A stretch of DNA of 64,000 nt from Obesumbacterium proteus (GTDB lineage: Bacteria; Pseudomonadota; Gammaproteobacteria; Enterobacterales; Enterobacteriaceae). The notes beneath the pieces are model-generated. The model was not told the origin of the DNA. It was given only the letters and a program-made list of their open reading frames with translations, and made no database searches. Numbering within the stretch: position 1 is the stretch's first letter; the number at the start of each line of letters is the position of its first letter. Below, in pieces: positions 44,237 through 54,000 of this stretch. The position numbers were made by a program, and so were the translations under genes. The DNA lies in contig NZ_CP014608.1 in NCBI RefSeq assembly GCF_001586165.1, positions 4,712,001-4,776,000 of the forward strand, read 5' to 3'.

Positions 44237-45559
44237 CTAGTCGTTGACGGAAGGTTTTTGAGTACCATTTAACCAGAATGTAGGCTGATCCATTGCATGC
44301 TTACGTGTAGATTCAATGTAGGCATCTTGCTTCTGAATAATCGCCTGCTGCAGCGTTTGCCAGCCAGATAAATACTCCGCTACAGCTTCTTCAGGGTAGG
44401 CCCCTGAAAGCACATGGAACAGCAGCAACTGACGAACCAAACGCACATATTTGTCCTGATACTCGCCGCCGTGCTGTACATGTTCAAAGGCTTCTTTCAA
44501 TTCAGCACCGGTACGCCCCAGCATGATATCGGCGAAGCGTTTGAACGAGCCATTTAGCTTGGTTTGCGTTTTATCAGTAACGAAAGAACGCCATTCTGCG
44601 GTAGCTATCCAGCGAGTAAGCGCTAACTGGGTATTCAGATACAGCGGGCTAAAGCAGACTTTTTTAGCGTCGAGACGCGGCGTTGCCAACTGCTCTTCTA
44701 GCTCGGTAAGACCCGCGCGCAGCGCAGTGCTCGCCTTACGCGGCACCAAGCCGCCAAATAACGCAAAAATCTGGCGTAGCAGCTCGATTGCCTCAAGCAC
44801 GGTTTTTTGGGCTTTACGGTCACCGTGCAGCCAAACTTCTTCATTAGCCTGCCAGTGGCGCAGCGCGAAGGTAAAGGCATCGCTCATGCCCTGTTCAACG
44901 CTAGCCTTTGGCGCAACTTTTAGTATGCCTAATGGAACGATCTGTCGATCCGGATTGCCTTTTGCCAAGTGATAACCACGTGCGGCCTTGCTCAAGCTAC
45001 CTAAACGCAGACCACCTTCTGCCGTGAGTTCTTGGGCAAAAGAGAGCAAATCTTCGCGGCTACCTGATTTCAGCTCCAGTTCGATTTCATATAAAGGCTC
45101 GCTGAGCTCACCAGCTTTCACTTCGCCCTGATCCAGCGCCACCTCAATCTCACTCGAACGGTAAGTAACCACCCACTTTTCTCGGGTGAAATGCGTGCTA
45201 AACACCGGTGAAAGCGCAGCTTGAAGCGCCTGAAGATCGCAGCCTTCTGGCCATACTTCCGCAGGAAGCAAATGAATGTCTAATTCAGCGGCCTTGAGGT
45301 CAACGTTAAATTCAGGGCGCTGATGCAACCCTCCCACGGTTTTGCCCGCGGTTTTAAGCGTCATTTCGTAACGATCGCCGTATCCGCGAATGCGCAAACC
45401 TATGTCATAACTACGCAAGGTGTTATCGGCAGTTTCATAATAGATATTGGTGAGTTTTTGCGCCGCAGTATGAACATTTGGCCACGGAGCCAAACGCTGA
45501 GAAAGTTGTTCCGCTACTTCAGGAGTAGCGATGAATTTTAGTTCGATTTCGACGTTCAT
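44237..45559 (-). CDS. ygiF: YgiF, inorganic triphosphatase (CYTH-CHAD)
   Basis: This 440-residue protein starts with the CYTH motif EIELKF and has the charged tunnel residues expected for triphosphatases (about 1-200, with YYETADNTLR, GLRIRGYGDRYEMTLK and EIELELKSG), then a CHAD helical domain (about 215-430). E. coli YgiF hydrolyses tripolyphosphate. The internal ATG at 45559 fits the family N-terminus; a start four codons earlier is possible. In E. coli ygiF-glnE-hldE is the same order without the lpxL-ccdAB insertion. Confidence 0.93.
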   Translation of the reverse strand: MNVEIELKFIATPEVAEQLSQRLAPWPNVHTAAQKLTNIYYETADNTLRSYDIGLRIRGYGDRYEMTLKTAGKTVGGLHQRPEFNVDLKAAELDIHLLPAEVWPEGCDLQALQAALSPVFSTHFTREKWVVTYRSSEIEVALDQGEVKAGELSEPLYEIELELKSGSREDLLSFAQELTAEGGLRLGSLSKAARGYHLAKGNPDRQIVPLGILKVAPKASVEQGMSDAFTFALRHWQANEEVWLHGDRKAQKTVLEAIELLRQIFALFGGLVPRKASTALRAGLTELEEQLATPRLDAKKVCFSPLYLNTQLALTRWIATAEWRSFVTDKTQTKLNGSFKRFADIMLGRTGAELKEAFEHVQHGGEYQDKYVRLVRQLLLFHVLSGAYPEEAVAEYLSGWQTLQQAIIQKQDAYIESTRKHAMDQPTFWLNGTQKPSVND

Positions 45560-45717
45560 AGCTTCGGTCATAATTGGTTCACATTAAGGTTTTACCGAAC
45601 TATATCAATAAGTTCAGGCTGAAATACAAAAATGGTGTGCAACATAAAACACATCAGTTAACATGCGCACCCTTCTGACAACTTTTGCGCAGAAAACCAT
45701 CAAAAGGTGCATGAGTG

Positions 45718-46398
45718 ATGCCAGTAAATACTATATTAGGATTGTTTGCCAAGTCTCCCCTGAAACCACTTCAGGAACATGCCAGCAGCGTGCACCAATG
45801 TTGCTCGCTGCTCGTCCCTTTCTTTCAAGCCACGGCTCAACAACAGTGGGAAAATGCTCAACATCTTCGCGAGCAAATTTCCATGCTGGAAAAACAGGCT
45901 GATGCGCTAAAACGAGAAATTCGCCTCAAGCTACCACGCGGACTGTTTTTACCGGTGGATCGAACCGATATGCTCGATCTCGTGACTCAGCAAGATCGTT
46001 TAGCTAATCGCGCTAAAGATATTGCTGGCCGAGTTATCGGCCGCCATCTCATGGTACCGGAATCAATGCAAACCGACTTCATGGTTTATTTGCAGCGCTG
46101 CCTAGATGCTACCACGCAGGCCAATAAAGTGATCCACGAACTGGACGAACTGTTAGAAACCGGCTTCCGCGGGCGCGAAGCATCATTGGTTGAGCAAATG
46201 GTGATGGAGTTGGATCACATTGAAGATGATACCGACCATCAACAAATCTTGCTGCGTCAGGCATTGTTGGCGCTCGAGCCACAGTATAACCCTATCGATG
46301 TGATGTGCCTGTATCAGGTCATGGAATGGATCGGCAGCCTTGCCGATGAATCACTGCGCGTGGGGTCACGCCTTGAGCTTATGTTAGCTCGCACGTAG
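45718..46398 (+). CDS. DUF47/TIGR00153-type PhoU-like phosphate transport accessory protein
   Basis: This 226-residue all-helical protein begins MPVNTILGLFAKSPLKPLQEHA and has EKQADALKREIRLKLPRGLFLPVDRTDMLDLV, the Pit accessory (DUF47) signature, with acidic metal-site clusters such as ELDHIEDDTDHQQ. Genes of this type lie directly upstream of PiT phosphate permeases, as here. It probably regulates or assists that permease. E. coli has no gene at this locus. Confidence 0.88.
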   Translation: MPVNTILGLFAKSPLKPLQEHASSVHQCCSLLVPFFQATAQQQWENAQHLREQISMLEKQADALKREIRLKLPRGLFLPVDRTDMLDLVTQQDRLANRAKDIAGRVIGRHLMVPESMQTDFMVYLQRCLDATTQANKVIHELDELLETGFRGREASLVEQMVMELDHIEDDTDHQQILLRQALLALEPQYNPIDVMCLYQVMEWIGSLADESLRVGSRLELMLART

Positions 46399-46451
46399 TC
46401 ATGGGTTTCTCACTGTTAATTTTAATCTTTTGATATTTTGGACTAACACAA

Positions 46452-47717
46452 ATGGCAATTATTGCTGACCACGGCACTTTGCTGATTTTCATCGCGGCAT
46501 TTTTCGGCCTGCTGATGGCGATTGGTATCGGGGCTAATGACGTTGCAAATGCAATGGGCACCTCCGTTGGCGCTCGCGCAATCACCGTCCGTCAGGCGAT
46601 TATTATCGCCATGATTTTTGAATTTGCCGGAGCCTATCTGGCCGGTGGAGAAGTTACTCAGACCATCCGCAACGGCATCATTGATACCAGCGCGTTCAGC
46701 GCACAGCCAGACGTGCTGGTTTTCGGCATGATGGCATCATTGCTGGCGGCGGGGATCTAGCTCATCGTAGCCTCAATGATGGGCTGGCCAGTTTCAACCA
46801 CGCACTCCATCATTGGCGCTATTATTGGCTTCGCCTGTGTTTCCGTTGGGCCAGACGCCGTGGAATGGGGTGGCGTAAAAGGTATCGTGGGCAGTTGGGT
46901 TATTACTCCGCTGATTTCTGGCGTGGTGGCTTACGGTATTTTCCTCAGCGCCCAGCGTTTAATCTTTAATACCGATAATCCTTTCGCCAATGCACGCCGC
47001 TATGGCCCGATTTATATGTTTTTGACCTCATTGGTTATTCTGTTGGTCACCATCAAAAAGGGCCTTAAACACGTTGGGCTGCACCTGACCAACGGTGAAA
47101 CATGGATCATCTCGATTGCGCTATCTCTGTTAGTGATGATCGGTGGTTATTTTTACCTATCCCGTAAATCATTCACCGATACTTCCGATGAGGAAGACCA
47201 TTTCCGAGGCGTAGAGAAAGTTTTCAGTTTGCTGATGGTGATTACCGCGTGTGCCATGGCATTTGCCCATGGTTCAAACGATGTCGCCAACGCGATTGGC
47301 CCATTGTCGGCCATCGTAGCCATTGTGCACGATCCCTTAGCGCTCGCCTCCACGTCACCTATCGTCTGGTGGATATTACCGCTAGGCGGCATAGGCATCG
47401 TGGTTGGGCTGGCATTAATGGGGCGACGCGTGATGGAAACCGTGGGCAGCGGCATCACCGATCTTACCCCGAGCCGAGGCTTTGCCGCTCAGTTTGCGAC
47501 TGCGTCTACCGTTGTGATTGCCTCTGGAACCGGATTACCGATTTCCACCACGCAAACGCTGGTGGGTGCGGTGTTAGGCGTGGGGTTCGCTCGTGGTATT
47601 GCGGCGTTAAATCTTAACGTGGTACGCAACATTGTGGCTTCGTGGATTATTACCCTGCCAGCTGGCGCGGGGCTATCTATCGTGCTGTTTTATATTTTAC
47701 AGGCACTGTTTGGCTAA
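46452..47717 (+). pseudogene. PiT-family inorganic phosphate transporter interrupted by an in-frame amber codon
   Basis: The frame would encode 421 residues with the two PiT repeats: GIGANDVANAMGTSVGARA (about 27-45) and FAHGSNDVANAIGPLSAIV (about 273-291), and WPVSTTHSI plus LPISTTQTLVGAVLG. At 46758-46760 the codon is TAG, in frame, where relatives have tryptophan (AAGIW-type segment), followed at once by the rest of the protein in the same frame. A single G to A change from TGG explains it. It may be a decayed gene, a suppressed amber or a sequence error. It forms an operon with the DUF47 gene upstream. Confidence 0.85.
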
Positions 47718-47770
47718 TTCGTGCTTTTCGTCAAACCGTCGATGAAAGCCAAATAAATAGATGAAACATC

Positions 47771-47806
47771 GGGCTTGATAAGCAATTATCAGGCCCATTA
47801 ATTTTT
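47771..47806 (+). terminator. Terminator after the PiT gene
   Basis: GGGCTTGATAA and TTATCAGGCCC pair over 11 positions with one G-U, loop GCAA, and ATTTTT follows within a few bases. It lies 54 bases past the stop. Confidence 0.72.
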
Positions 47807-47937
47807 AGCCATGCATTCCAAACAGTGTAGCGACCCGCTTTAGAAGTCAGATAGTTCCCATTTCGGATTTTTCATTGCGTCGCCACACTGTTCCCCGTAC
47901 TATTTTGTCTCTTCACCCACTTAAAAATGAAAATCAG

Positions 47938-48555
47938 ATGCATAAATTTCGCTTAGTTTGTTTAACACTACTCGCCACCTGCTTCACGCTGAATGCTCAC
48001 GCTGAAGAGAAGCGCTACATTTCCGATGAGCTGAATACCTACGTTCACAGCGGCCCAGGTAATCAGTATCGTATCGTTGGAACATTAAATGCGGGTGAGG
48101 AAGTTGAACTACTGAGCGTTAACGCGGACAACAAATATGGTCAAGTGCGCGATGCCAAAGGCCGTACCGTGTGGTTGCCGATGGAGCAGCTGAGCACTGA
48201 GCCGAGCTTACGTAGCCGCGTGCCAGAATTAGAGCAGCAGGTCAAAACGCTGACCGACAAACTGACCAATATCGATAACAGCTGGAACCAGCGTACCGCG
48301 GAAATGCAGCAAAAAGTGGCCAACAGCGACAGCACTATCAACGGCCTAAAATCAGAAAATCAAAAGCTGAAAGAACAACTCTCCAGCGCACAGAAAAGCG
48401 TTAGCGCCATCAACACTCAGCTAGATGATAAAAAGCGCGGCATCATTATGCAGTGGTTCTTATACGGCGGCGGCGTTGCCGGTGGCGGCTTACTGCTAGG
48501 CTTACTGTTGCCTCGTTTAATTCCACGACGCAAAAAAGATCGTTGGATGAACTAA
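47938..48555 (+). CDS. ygiM: YgiM, SH3-domain membrane protein
   Basis: This 205-residue protein (E. coli 206) has a signal peptide (about 1-23), a bacterial SH3 domain (about 25-90, with YVHSGPGNQYRIVGTLNAGEEVELL), a coiled-coil (about 95-170) and a C-terminal membrane span with a basic end (PRRKKDRW). The ATG at 47938 gives the signal peptide; an upstream in-frame start is unlikely. It precedes cca as in E. coli. Function unknown. Confidence 0.92.
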   Translation: MHKFRLVCLTLLATCFTLNAHAEEKRYISDELNTYVHSGPGNQYRIVGTLNAGEEVELLSVNADNKYGQVRDAKGRTVWLPMEQLSTEPSLRSRVPELEQQVKTLTDKLTNIDNSWNQRTAEMQQKVANSDSTINGLKSENQKLKEQLSSAQKSVSAINTQLDDKKRGIIMQWFLYGGGVAGGGLLLGLLLPRLIPRRKKDRWMN

Positions 48556-48566
48556 TCTATTCATAG

Positions 48567-48591
48567 AAAACGCCGCTTGCGGCGTTTTTTT
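48567..48591 (+). terminator. Intrinsic terminator after ygiM
   Basis: AAAACGCCGC and GCGGCGTTTT with a TT loop and a seven-T tail, 12 bases past the stop. Confidence 0.9.
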
Positions 48592-48737
48592 ATTTCAGTG
48601 CACGGTGCGTTTGTCGTAACCTGTTTGTCATAACCTATAGTTAACAAATCATCTTATCCAAATAACTGTGTTATGCCTTTCACCTCTCGGATTATCCAAT
48701 CACGAAGAATGTGAAAGGCGTCTGTGAGGAAGTGAGT

Positions 48738-49985
48738 TTGAAGATTTTTTTGGTCGGCGGAGCCGTCCGCGATAAGCGGCTGAATTTACCCGTTTATGAC
48801 CGTGATTGGGTCATCGAAGGTGCAACACCTGAAGAATTAATAGCACAAGGTTTTCAGCAGGTTGGTAAAGACTTCCCCGTTTTTCTGCACCCGAAATCCC
48901 GCGAAGAATACGCGCTAGCACGCACCGAGCGTAAATCAGGCCACGGCTATACCGGTTTCGTCACCTATTTCGCACCTGACGTGACCCTAGAGCAAGATTT
49001 GTTGCGCCGCGACCTCACCATCAATGCGATGGCTGAAAGCGCTGACGGAACGCTCATCGATCCTTACGGTGGCCTTAACGATCTTAACAACAAGGTTCTA
49101 CGCCACGTATCAGATGCATTTCACGAAGATCCGCTGCGCGTATTGCGCGTTGCACGCTTTGCTGCTCGCTTTGCTCATCTGGGCTTTCACGTCGCGCCGG
49201 AGACAATGGCGTTGATGGCACAGATGACGGCGGATAATGAGCTACAAAATCTGACGCCTGAGCGAGTTTGGCGCGAAACAGAAAAAGCGTTAATCACGCA
49301 GAGCCCACAGGTTTATTTCCAAGTGCTGCGTGACTGCGGCGCGTTAGCCGTATTGTTCCCTGAAATCGACAATCTCTTTGGCGTACCGGCCCCCGAAAAA
49401 TGGCATCCAGAAATTGATACGGGGATTCATACGTTGATGGCATTGGCTATCGCAGCCGAGCTTACCGATGAGATCGACGTGCGTTTCGCTACGCTAACGC
49501 ATGATTTAGGCAAGGGATTAACGCCGCCAGAGTATTGGCCACATCACCACGGTCATGGGCCTGCGGGCGTGAAATTGGTTGAAGCGCTTTGCCAACGTTT
49601 ACGCGTCCCCAACGCCATTCGTGAACTGGCAAAAATCGTCGCCGAGTATCACGATCTGATCCATACCGTGGAGAAATTGCGGCCCGTCACGCTGCTTAAG
49701 CTATTTGATTCTATTGACGTTTGGCGCAAGCCACAGCGTTTGGAACAAATGATTATGTCCAGCGAAGCTGATGCCCGAGGGCGTACTGGATTTGAAAATA
49801 ATCCCTACCCGCAAGGCGATTACCTGCGTGCAGCCTGCAAAGTGGCAGAAAGCGTATCTGTTCGTGAAGTTGTTGATGCCGGTTTCAAAGGGCCTCAAAT
49901 CCGTGAGGAGCTGCAACAGCGCCGTTTAAATGCGCTCAAAGAGTGGAAGCAAGACGTCTCTCCGCAAGAAGAAAACCGCGATTAA
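48738..49985 (+). CDS. cca: Cca, tRNA CCA-adding nucleotidyltransferase
   Basis: This 415-residue enzyme has the class II nucleotidyltransferase head (IFLVGGAVRD, DRDWV with the metal aspartates, RRDLTINAMA), the nucleotide template segment EDPLRVLRVARFAARF and a C-terminal HD domain (ATLTHDLGKGLTPP) with phosphohydrolase residues. I chose the TTG at 48738 because it gives the E. coli N-terminus (MKIxLVGGAVRD) with GAGG 8 bases upstream; an ATG nine codons earlier lacks support. It adds and repairs tRNA CCA ends. Confidence 0.94.
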   Translation: MKIFLVGGAVRDKRLNLPVYDRDWVIEGATPEELIAQGFQQVGKDFPVFLHPKSREEYALARTERKSGHGYTGFVTYFAPDVTLEQDLLRRDLTINAMAESADGTLIDPYGGLNDLNNKVLRHVSDAFHEDPLRVLRVARFAARFAHLGFHVAPETMALMAQMTADNELQNLTPERVWRETEKALITQSPQVYFQVLRDCGALAVLFPEIDNLFGVPAPEKWHPEIDTGIHTLMALAIAAELTDEIDVRFATLTHDLGKGLTPPEYWPHHHGHGPAGVKLVEALCQRLRVPNAIRELAKIVAEYHDLIHTVEKLRPVTLLKLFDSIDVWRKPQRLEQMIMSSEADARGRTGFENNPYPQGDYLRAACKVAESVSVREVVDAGFKGPQIREELQQRRLNALKEWKQDVSPQEENRD

Positions 49986-49992
49986 CGCCCAC

Positions 49993-50026
49993 AAAAAAGG
50001 CCTCGGTAAAAACCGTAGGCCTTTTT
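49993..50026. terminator. Bidirectional terminator between cca and uppP
   Basis: AAAAAAGGCC(T)CGGT and ACCG-T-AGGCCTTTTT pair around an AAAA loop, flanked by A and T runs, between convergent genes. Confidence 0.82.
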
Positions 50027-50045
50027 AGTCACTCAGTACACCTTT

Positions 50046-50864
50046 TTACAGGAATACCATGTAAACCACCGCGGCAACGATAAAACGGTAAATCGCGAAG
50101 GGAACAAAAGAGATCCGTTTAATCACGCTCAAGAACGTTTTGATCGCAATTAATGCCACAATAAACGCCGTAACAAAACCAACCGCAAACATCGGTAAGT
50201 CAGCCATAGACAGGAACGGCAGGCTCTTATACAGCTCTAACGCGGTTGCGCCCATCATCATTGGCACCGCCAAAATGAATGAGAATTCAGACGCGGCAAA
50301 GCGGCTTACGCCCATTAACATCCCGCCTGAAATGGTCGCGCCTGAACGAGAGAATCCCGGCCAAAGAGCCAAACACTGAAAACAACCAATCATAAATGCC
50401 TGACGATAGGTGATATCGTCTAGCCCAACCGCACGAGGCTGCTTTGGTTTAAGCCATTCCGCCGCCAGCAGCAGGAAACCACCGACGACCAGCGCGTACA
50501 CTACGGTTCGCGGCGCAAACAAGGTTTTTATCGCATCGTGGAACACCAGCCCCAACACCACCGCAGGGATCATCGCAAGCAGGATATGGCCTAATGTCAG
50601 ATGCCCTTGGGTTTTGCCCTCATGCACCGGTGGCTGACCAAAATGAATGCCAATCAAACCAAAGAGACGACGCCAGAACATCACGACAACCGCCAAAATC
50701 GAGCCTAATTGGATGATGACTTCAAAGGTCTTTGCCTTATCACCTTCAAATCCAAGCCAGTGTCCGACGATAATCATATGCCCCGTCGACGATACCGGCA
50801 GAAACTCTGTAACACCTTCAACAACCCCAAGAATAAACGCATTGATCAGCAAATGCAGATCCAT
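50046..50864 (-). CDS. uppP: UppP (BacA), undecaprenyl-diphosphatase
   Basis: This 272-residue membrane protein has the BacA motifs EGVTEFLPVSSTGHMIIVGH (about 17-36) and GFSRSGATISGG (about 170-181). It dephosphorylates undecaprenyl diphosphate to recycle the cell-wall lipid carrier and gives bacitracin tolerance. The ATG at 50864 has AAAGGG upstream and matches family length; an 11-codon extension is not needed. Confidence 0.95.
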   Translation of the reverse strand: MDLHLLINAFILGVVEGVTEFLPVSSTGHMIIVGHWLGFEGDKAKTFEVIIQLGSILAVVVMFWRRLFGLIGIHFGQPPVHEGKTQGHLTLGHILLAMIPAVVLGLVFHDAIKTLFAPRTVVYALVVGGFLLLAAEWLKPKQPRAVGLDDITYRQAFMIGCFQCLALWPGFSRSGATISGGMLMGVSRFAASEFSFILAVPMMMGATALELYKSLPFLSMADLPMFAVGFVTAFIVALIAIKTFLSVIKRISFVPFAIYRFIVAAVVYMVFL

Positions 50865-51001
50865 AAAAGTACTACCCTTTTCAAAAGCGCTACGCACGCA
50901 AAAAAGTGACGCAAGAGCGTCACTTATGAAGTATGACTGTGACTAGGCTAAATCAATAAAGTTTCGCCAATATGACATTTAAATCTCATTGAGCTGATTG
51001 A

Positions 51002-51358
51002 TTAAACTCGCTTTCCACGCTCAATCTGCACGCCGACACTTTTCGCATGAGCTACGGCACCCGGTTTGCTGACTTTGATGCGAACCCAAGGGCTATTAAA
51101 TTTATCCATCAGCATCATCGCGACTTCTTCAGCCACGCGTTCAACCAGCGCAAACTGGTTAGGTTCAACATGTTTAATGATAGCGTCACTCACATCGGCG
51201 TAGCTAAGGCAGTCTGACACATCATCACTTAACGCCGCTTTGCGGTTATCCCACGCCAGCTCAACGTCGAATACAAGCTTCTGGCGAATGGTTTGTTCCC
51301 AGTCATAAACACCGATTGTGGTGATGACGGTTAATTCTTCAATAAATACGATGTCCAT
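51002..51358 (-). CDS. folB: FolB, dihydroneopterin aldolase
   Basis: This 118-residue protein has the FolB pattern MDIVFIEELTVITTIGVYDWEQ and the C-terminal VRIKVSKPGAVAHAKSVGVQIERG with the catalytic lysine region. It converts dihydroneopterin to 6-hydroxymethyl-dihydropterin in folate synthesis. It is the second minus-strand gene after uppP order in E. coli and diverges from plsY. Confidence 0.95.
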   Translation of the reverse strand: MDIVFIEELTVITTIGVYDWEQTIRQKLVFDVELAWDNRKAALSDDVSDCLSYADVSDAIIKHVEPNQFALVERVAEEVAMMLMDKFNSPWVRIKVSKPGAVAHAKSVGVQIERGKRV

Positions 51359-51478
51359 CACGTGATTCTCTGTTTTTGCCTTTGGTTGGATACCACTTCT
51401 GTTTGAATGTGCGTATTATCCACAGATATGGTTGTTAAAACGACCCTTGCCCTTTATACCCTTTTATATCTTTTGATA

Positions 51479-51552
51479 TATACCCTAAATCATTCGAGTT
51501 CAGAAAACGGCAAGCGAAGAGTATAGACATCGCAACGGTAACTTGAAGGGTG
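51479..51552. repeat. Diverged short relative of the 127-bp repeat
   Basis: The left end TATACCCTAAATCATTCGAG resembles the left end of the 8498 repeat, and the right end AACTTGAAGGGT resembles its right end, but the interior is shorter and different. It lies in the folB/plsY divergent gap (225 bases), close to the plsY start. Confidence 0.5.
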
Positions 51553-51586
51553 ATGGGGACAAAACAACATAAGACGGAGCTGAGTT

Positions 51587-52243
51587 ATGAGTGCGACTGC
51601 GTTAGGCATGATTATTCTCGCGTATCTGTGCGGCTCCATTTCCAGCGCTATTATGGTCTGTCGTGTCGCAGGCTTGCCCGATCCTCGTGAGAACGGCTCT
51701 GGAAATCCGGGAGCCACCAATGTGTTACGCATTGGCGGTAAGGCCGCAGCCGCCGCGGTACTAATTTTTGATGTGCTTAAAGGCATGTTGCCGGTTTGGC
51801 TCGCCTATAAGTTTGATGTTGCCCCGCTTTATCTCGGGTTAACTGCTATTGCGGCCTGTTTAGGCCACATCTATCCGGTATTCTTCCATTTTCGTGGCGG
51901 GAAAGGCGTGGCTACGGCGTTCGGTGCCATCGCGCCAATTGGCTGGGACCTCACCGGTCTAATGACGGTAACATGGCTGCTGACCGTTGTGCTGAGTGGA
52001 TATTCTTCCTTAGGCGCCATCGTTAGCGCGCTGGTTGCTCCGTTTTACGTATGGTGGTTCAAGCCACAGTTTACGTTCCCAGTGGCGATGCTTTCCTGCT
52101 TAATTTTGATGCGCCATCACGACAATATTCAGCGCCTGTGGCGCGGGCAAGAAACCAAGATCTGGAAGAAGCTCAGGAACCGCAAAAAAGCCGCTACCCC
52201 AGCGACAGAAGAAATTCAGGAAGAAAAACCGAGCGACAAATAG
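51587..52243 (+). CDS. plsY: PlsY, acyl-phosphate glycerol-3-phosphate acyltransferase
   Basis: This 218-residue, five-span membrane enzyme keeps the three PlsY motifs: GSISSAIMVCRVAGLPDPRENGSGNPGATNVLR, HIYPVFFHFRGGKGVATAFG and the C-terminal LRHHDNIQRL-like MRHHDNIQRLWRGQE. It transfers an acyl group to glycerol 3-phosphate, the first step of phospholipid synthesis. A lysine and glutamate rich tail adds about 13 residues compared with E. coli. Confidence 0.95.
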   Translation: MSATALGMIILAYLCGSISSAIMVCRVAGLPDPRENGSGNPGATNVLRIGGKAAAAAVLIFDVLKGMLPVWLAYKFDVAPLYLGLTAIAACLGHIYPVFFHFRGGKGVATAFGAIAPIGWDLTGLMTVTWLLTVVLSGYSSLGAIVSALVAPFYVWWFKPQFTFPVAMLSCLILMRHHDNIQRLWRGQETKIWKKLRNRKKAATPATEEIQEEKPSDK

Positions 52244-52244
52244 C

Positions 52245-52272
52245 AAAATGGCGACCCTAGGGTCGCCATTTT
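52245..52272. terminator. Bidirectional terminator between plsY and tsaD
   Basis: A perfect 28-base palindrome (AAAATGGCGACCC and its mirror, centre CTAG) between convergent genes. Confidence 0.88.
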
Positions 52273-52289
52273 CATGTTTATTTTTGGGG

Positions 52290-53303
52290 TTACACCGCAG
52301 GCAATTCAGCCAAAGGCCAGCGCGGACGAACCGAGACACTTAAATCCGCATTCACGCCGCTTTTCAAACGCACCAAGCCCGCATAAGCGATCATCGCGCC
52401 GTTGTCGGTACAAAACTCAGGGCGCGCATAAAAGACTTCGCCACCGCGTTTTTTCATCATCTCAGCCAAACGAGCACGCAAAGTACGGTTAGCGCTCACG
52501 CCACCCGCCATAACCAAACGCTTGAAACCGGTTTGTTCTAAGGCGCGCTTACACTTAATTGCCAACGTATCTACTACGGCATCTTCAAATGCACGGGCAA
52601 TATCGGCACGGGTTTGATCATCGGATTCGTTATTACGAATCGTATTTGCCGCAAATGTTTTCAAACCGGAGAAGCTAAAATCAAGTCCAGGACGATCGGT
52701 CATTGGACGCGGGAAAACAAAGCGCCCTGCTTCACCTTGCTGCGCCATTTTCGACAGCATCGGGCCGCCAGGATAGTCTAATCCAAGAAGTTTGGCTGTT
52801 TTATCAAATGCTTCGCCAGCGGCGTCGTCAATGGATTCGCCCAGCAATTCATACTGACCCATACCGGTAACGCTAATCAGCTGGGTATGACCACCTGAAA
52901 CGAGCAGTGCGACGAAAGGAAACTCAGGCGGATTATCTTCCAGCATCGGCGCCAGCAAATGGCCTTCCATATGATGAACAGGAACCGCAGGTAAATCCCA
53001 CGCAAAAGCCAGCGCACGCCCAACGGTGGCACCAACTAATAAAGCCCCAACGAGCCCAGGACCGGCGGTATACGCTACACCATCGAGATCTTTTGCCGTT
53101 AAATTAGCTTCTTTTAATGCGGCCTGAATCAGGGGAATTGTTTTGCGCACATGGTCGCGAGATGCCAGTTCAGGGACAACGCCACCGTAATCAGCATGTA
53201 GTTTTATCTGGCTATACAACTGGTTAGCCAAAATACCTTGTTCATCGTCATAAATGGCGATACCGGTTTCATCACAGGATGTTTCGATGCCCAGAATGCG
53301 CAT
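52290..53303 (-). CDS. tsaD: TsaD, tRNA t6A threonylcarbamoyltransferase
   Basis: This 337-residue ASKHA-fold protein begins MRILGIETSCDETGIAIYDD and has the metal-binding HMEGHLLAP (HxxxH, about 111-115), LLVSGGHTQL and AGGVSANRTLR. With TsaB, TsaC and TsaE it makes threonylcarbamoyladenosine at position 37 of ANN-reading tRNAs. The ATG at 53303 matches E. coli length; a longer frame to 53345 is not supported. It faces away from rpsU. Confidence 0.97.
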   Translation of the reverse strand: MRILGIETSCDETGIAIYDDEQGILANQLYSQIKLHADYGGVVPELASRDHVRKTIPLIQAALKEANLTAKDLDGVAYTAGPGLVGALLVGATVGRALAFAWDLPAVPVHHMEGHLLAPMLEDNPPEFPFVALLVSGGHTQLISVTGMGQYELLGESIDDAAGEAFDKTAKLLGLDYPGGPMLSKMAQQGEAGRFVFPRPMTDRPGLDFSFSGLKTFAANTIRNNESDDQTRADIARAFEDAVVDTLAIKCKRALEQTGFKRLVMAGGVSANRTLRARLAEMMKKRGGEVFYARPEFCTDNGAMIAYAGLVRLKSGVNADLSVSVRPRWPLAELPAV

Positions 53304-53471
53304 GGCGGCTCCAACAACTTTTCTCCAACAACTAAGGTGGCGCATAATAGCACAATTCGGCTATACTGTTCCGCTTTCGTGCTGTGGCAAATTAACCGAC
53401 TAAAAACCACCTGCTATCCTTGGTTTAACAACTTGATAGTCAGAATCCTGTGGACATTAGCGCATCATTGC

Positions 53472-53501
53472 TTTACAAAGCGGTGCTGTTCGGATTAAAA
53501 T
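53472..53501 (+). promoter_or_regulatory. rpsU-dnaG-rpoD operon promoter
   Basis: TTTACA (53472-53477), 18-base spacer, TAAAAT (53496-53501), about 70 bases before rpsU. The surrounding bases recall the E. coli rpsU promoter region. The 267-base tsaD/rpsU gap holds nothing else I recognise. Confidence 0.65.
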
Positions 53502-53531
53502 TCCGCACCATTTTTGAACAGCTGACACTAG

Positions 53532-53786
<255 letters not shown>

Positions 53787-54000
53787 TTTGTTCGGGGTGA
53801 AAGCCCCAACAAATGGTCCACAGACCATGTTGTTGTCTGTCGGAGTAGTGTTTTAAGTAGCTCTATTTTGATGTGCAGTAACATACGAAGGCCGTGCCTT
53901 CCGAAAGGAATGCGCGGCTTGTTCTCGTTTATAGGCTGAAAAATTGTCAACGCTGCTGGCGGTTTTTGCAGTCGCGCAAACAGACTAAATGTAAGGGCTT

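Noticed and set aside
45663..45902. Alternative reading frame at the start of the DUF47 gene
   Set aside because: Overlaps the real gene in another frame and lacks family similarity.
51479..51552. Insertion sequence between folB and plsY
   Set aside because: Inverted ends are present but there is no transposase; treated as a short palindromic repeat instead.
53887..53901. Possible terminator between rpsU and dnaG (GAAGGC / GCCTTC)
   Set aside because: Six-base stem with a 3-base loop and no T run. E. coli has an internal terminator here, but the sequence alone does not support a call.
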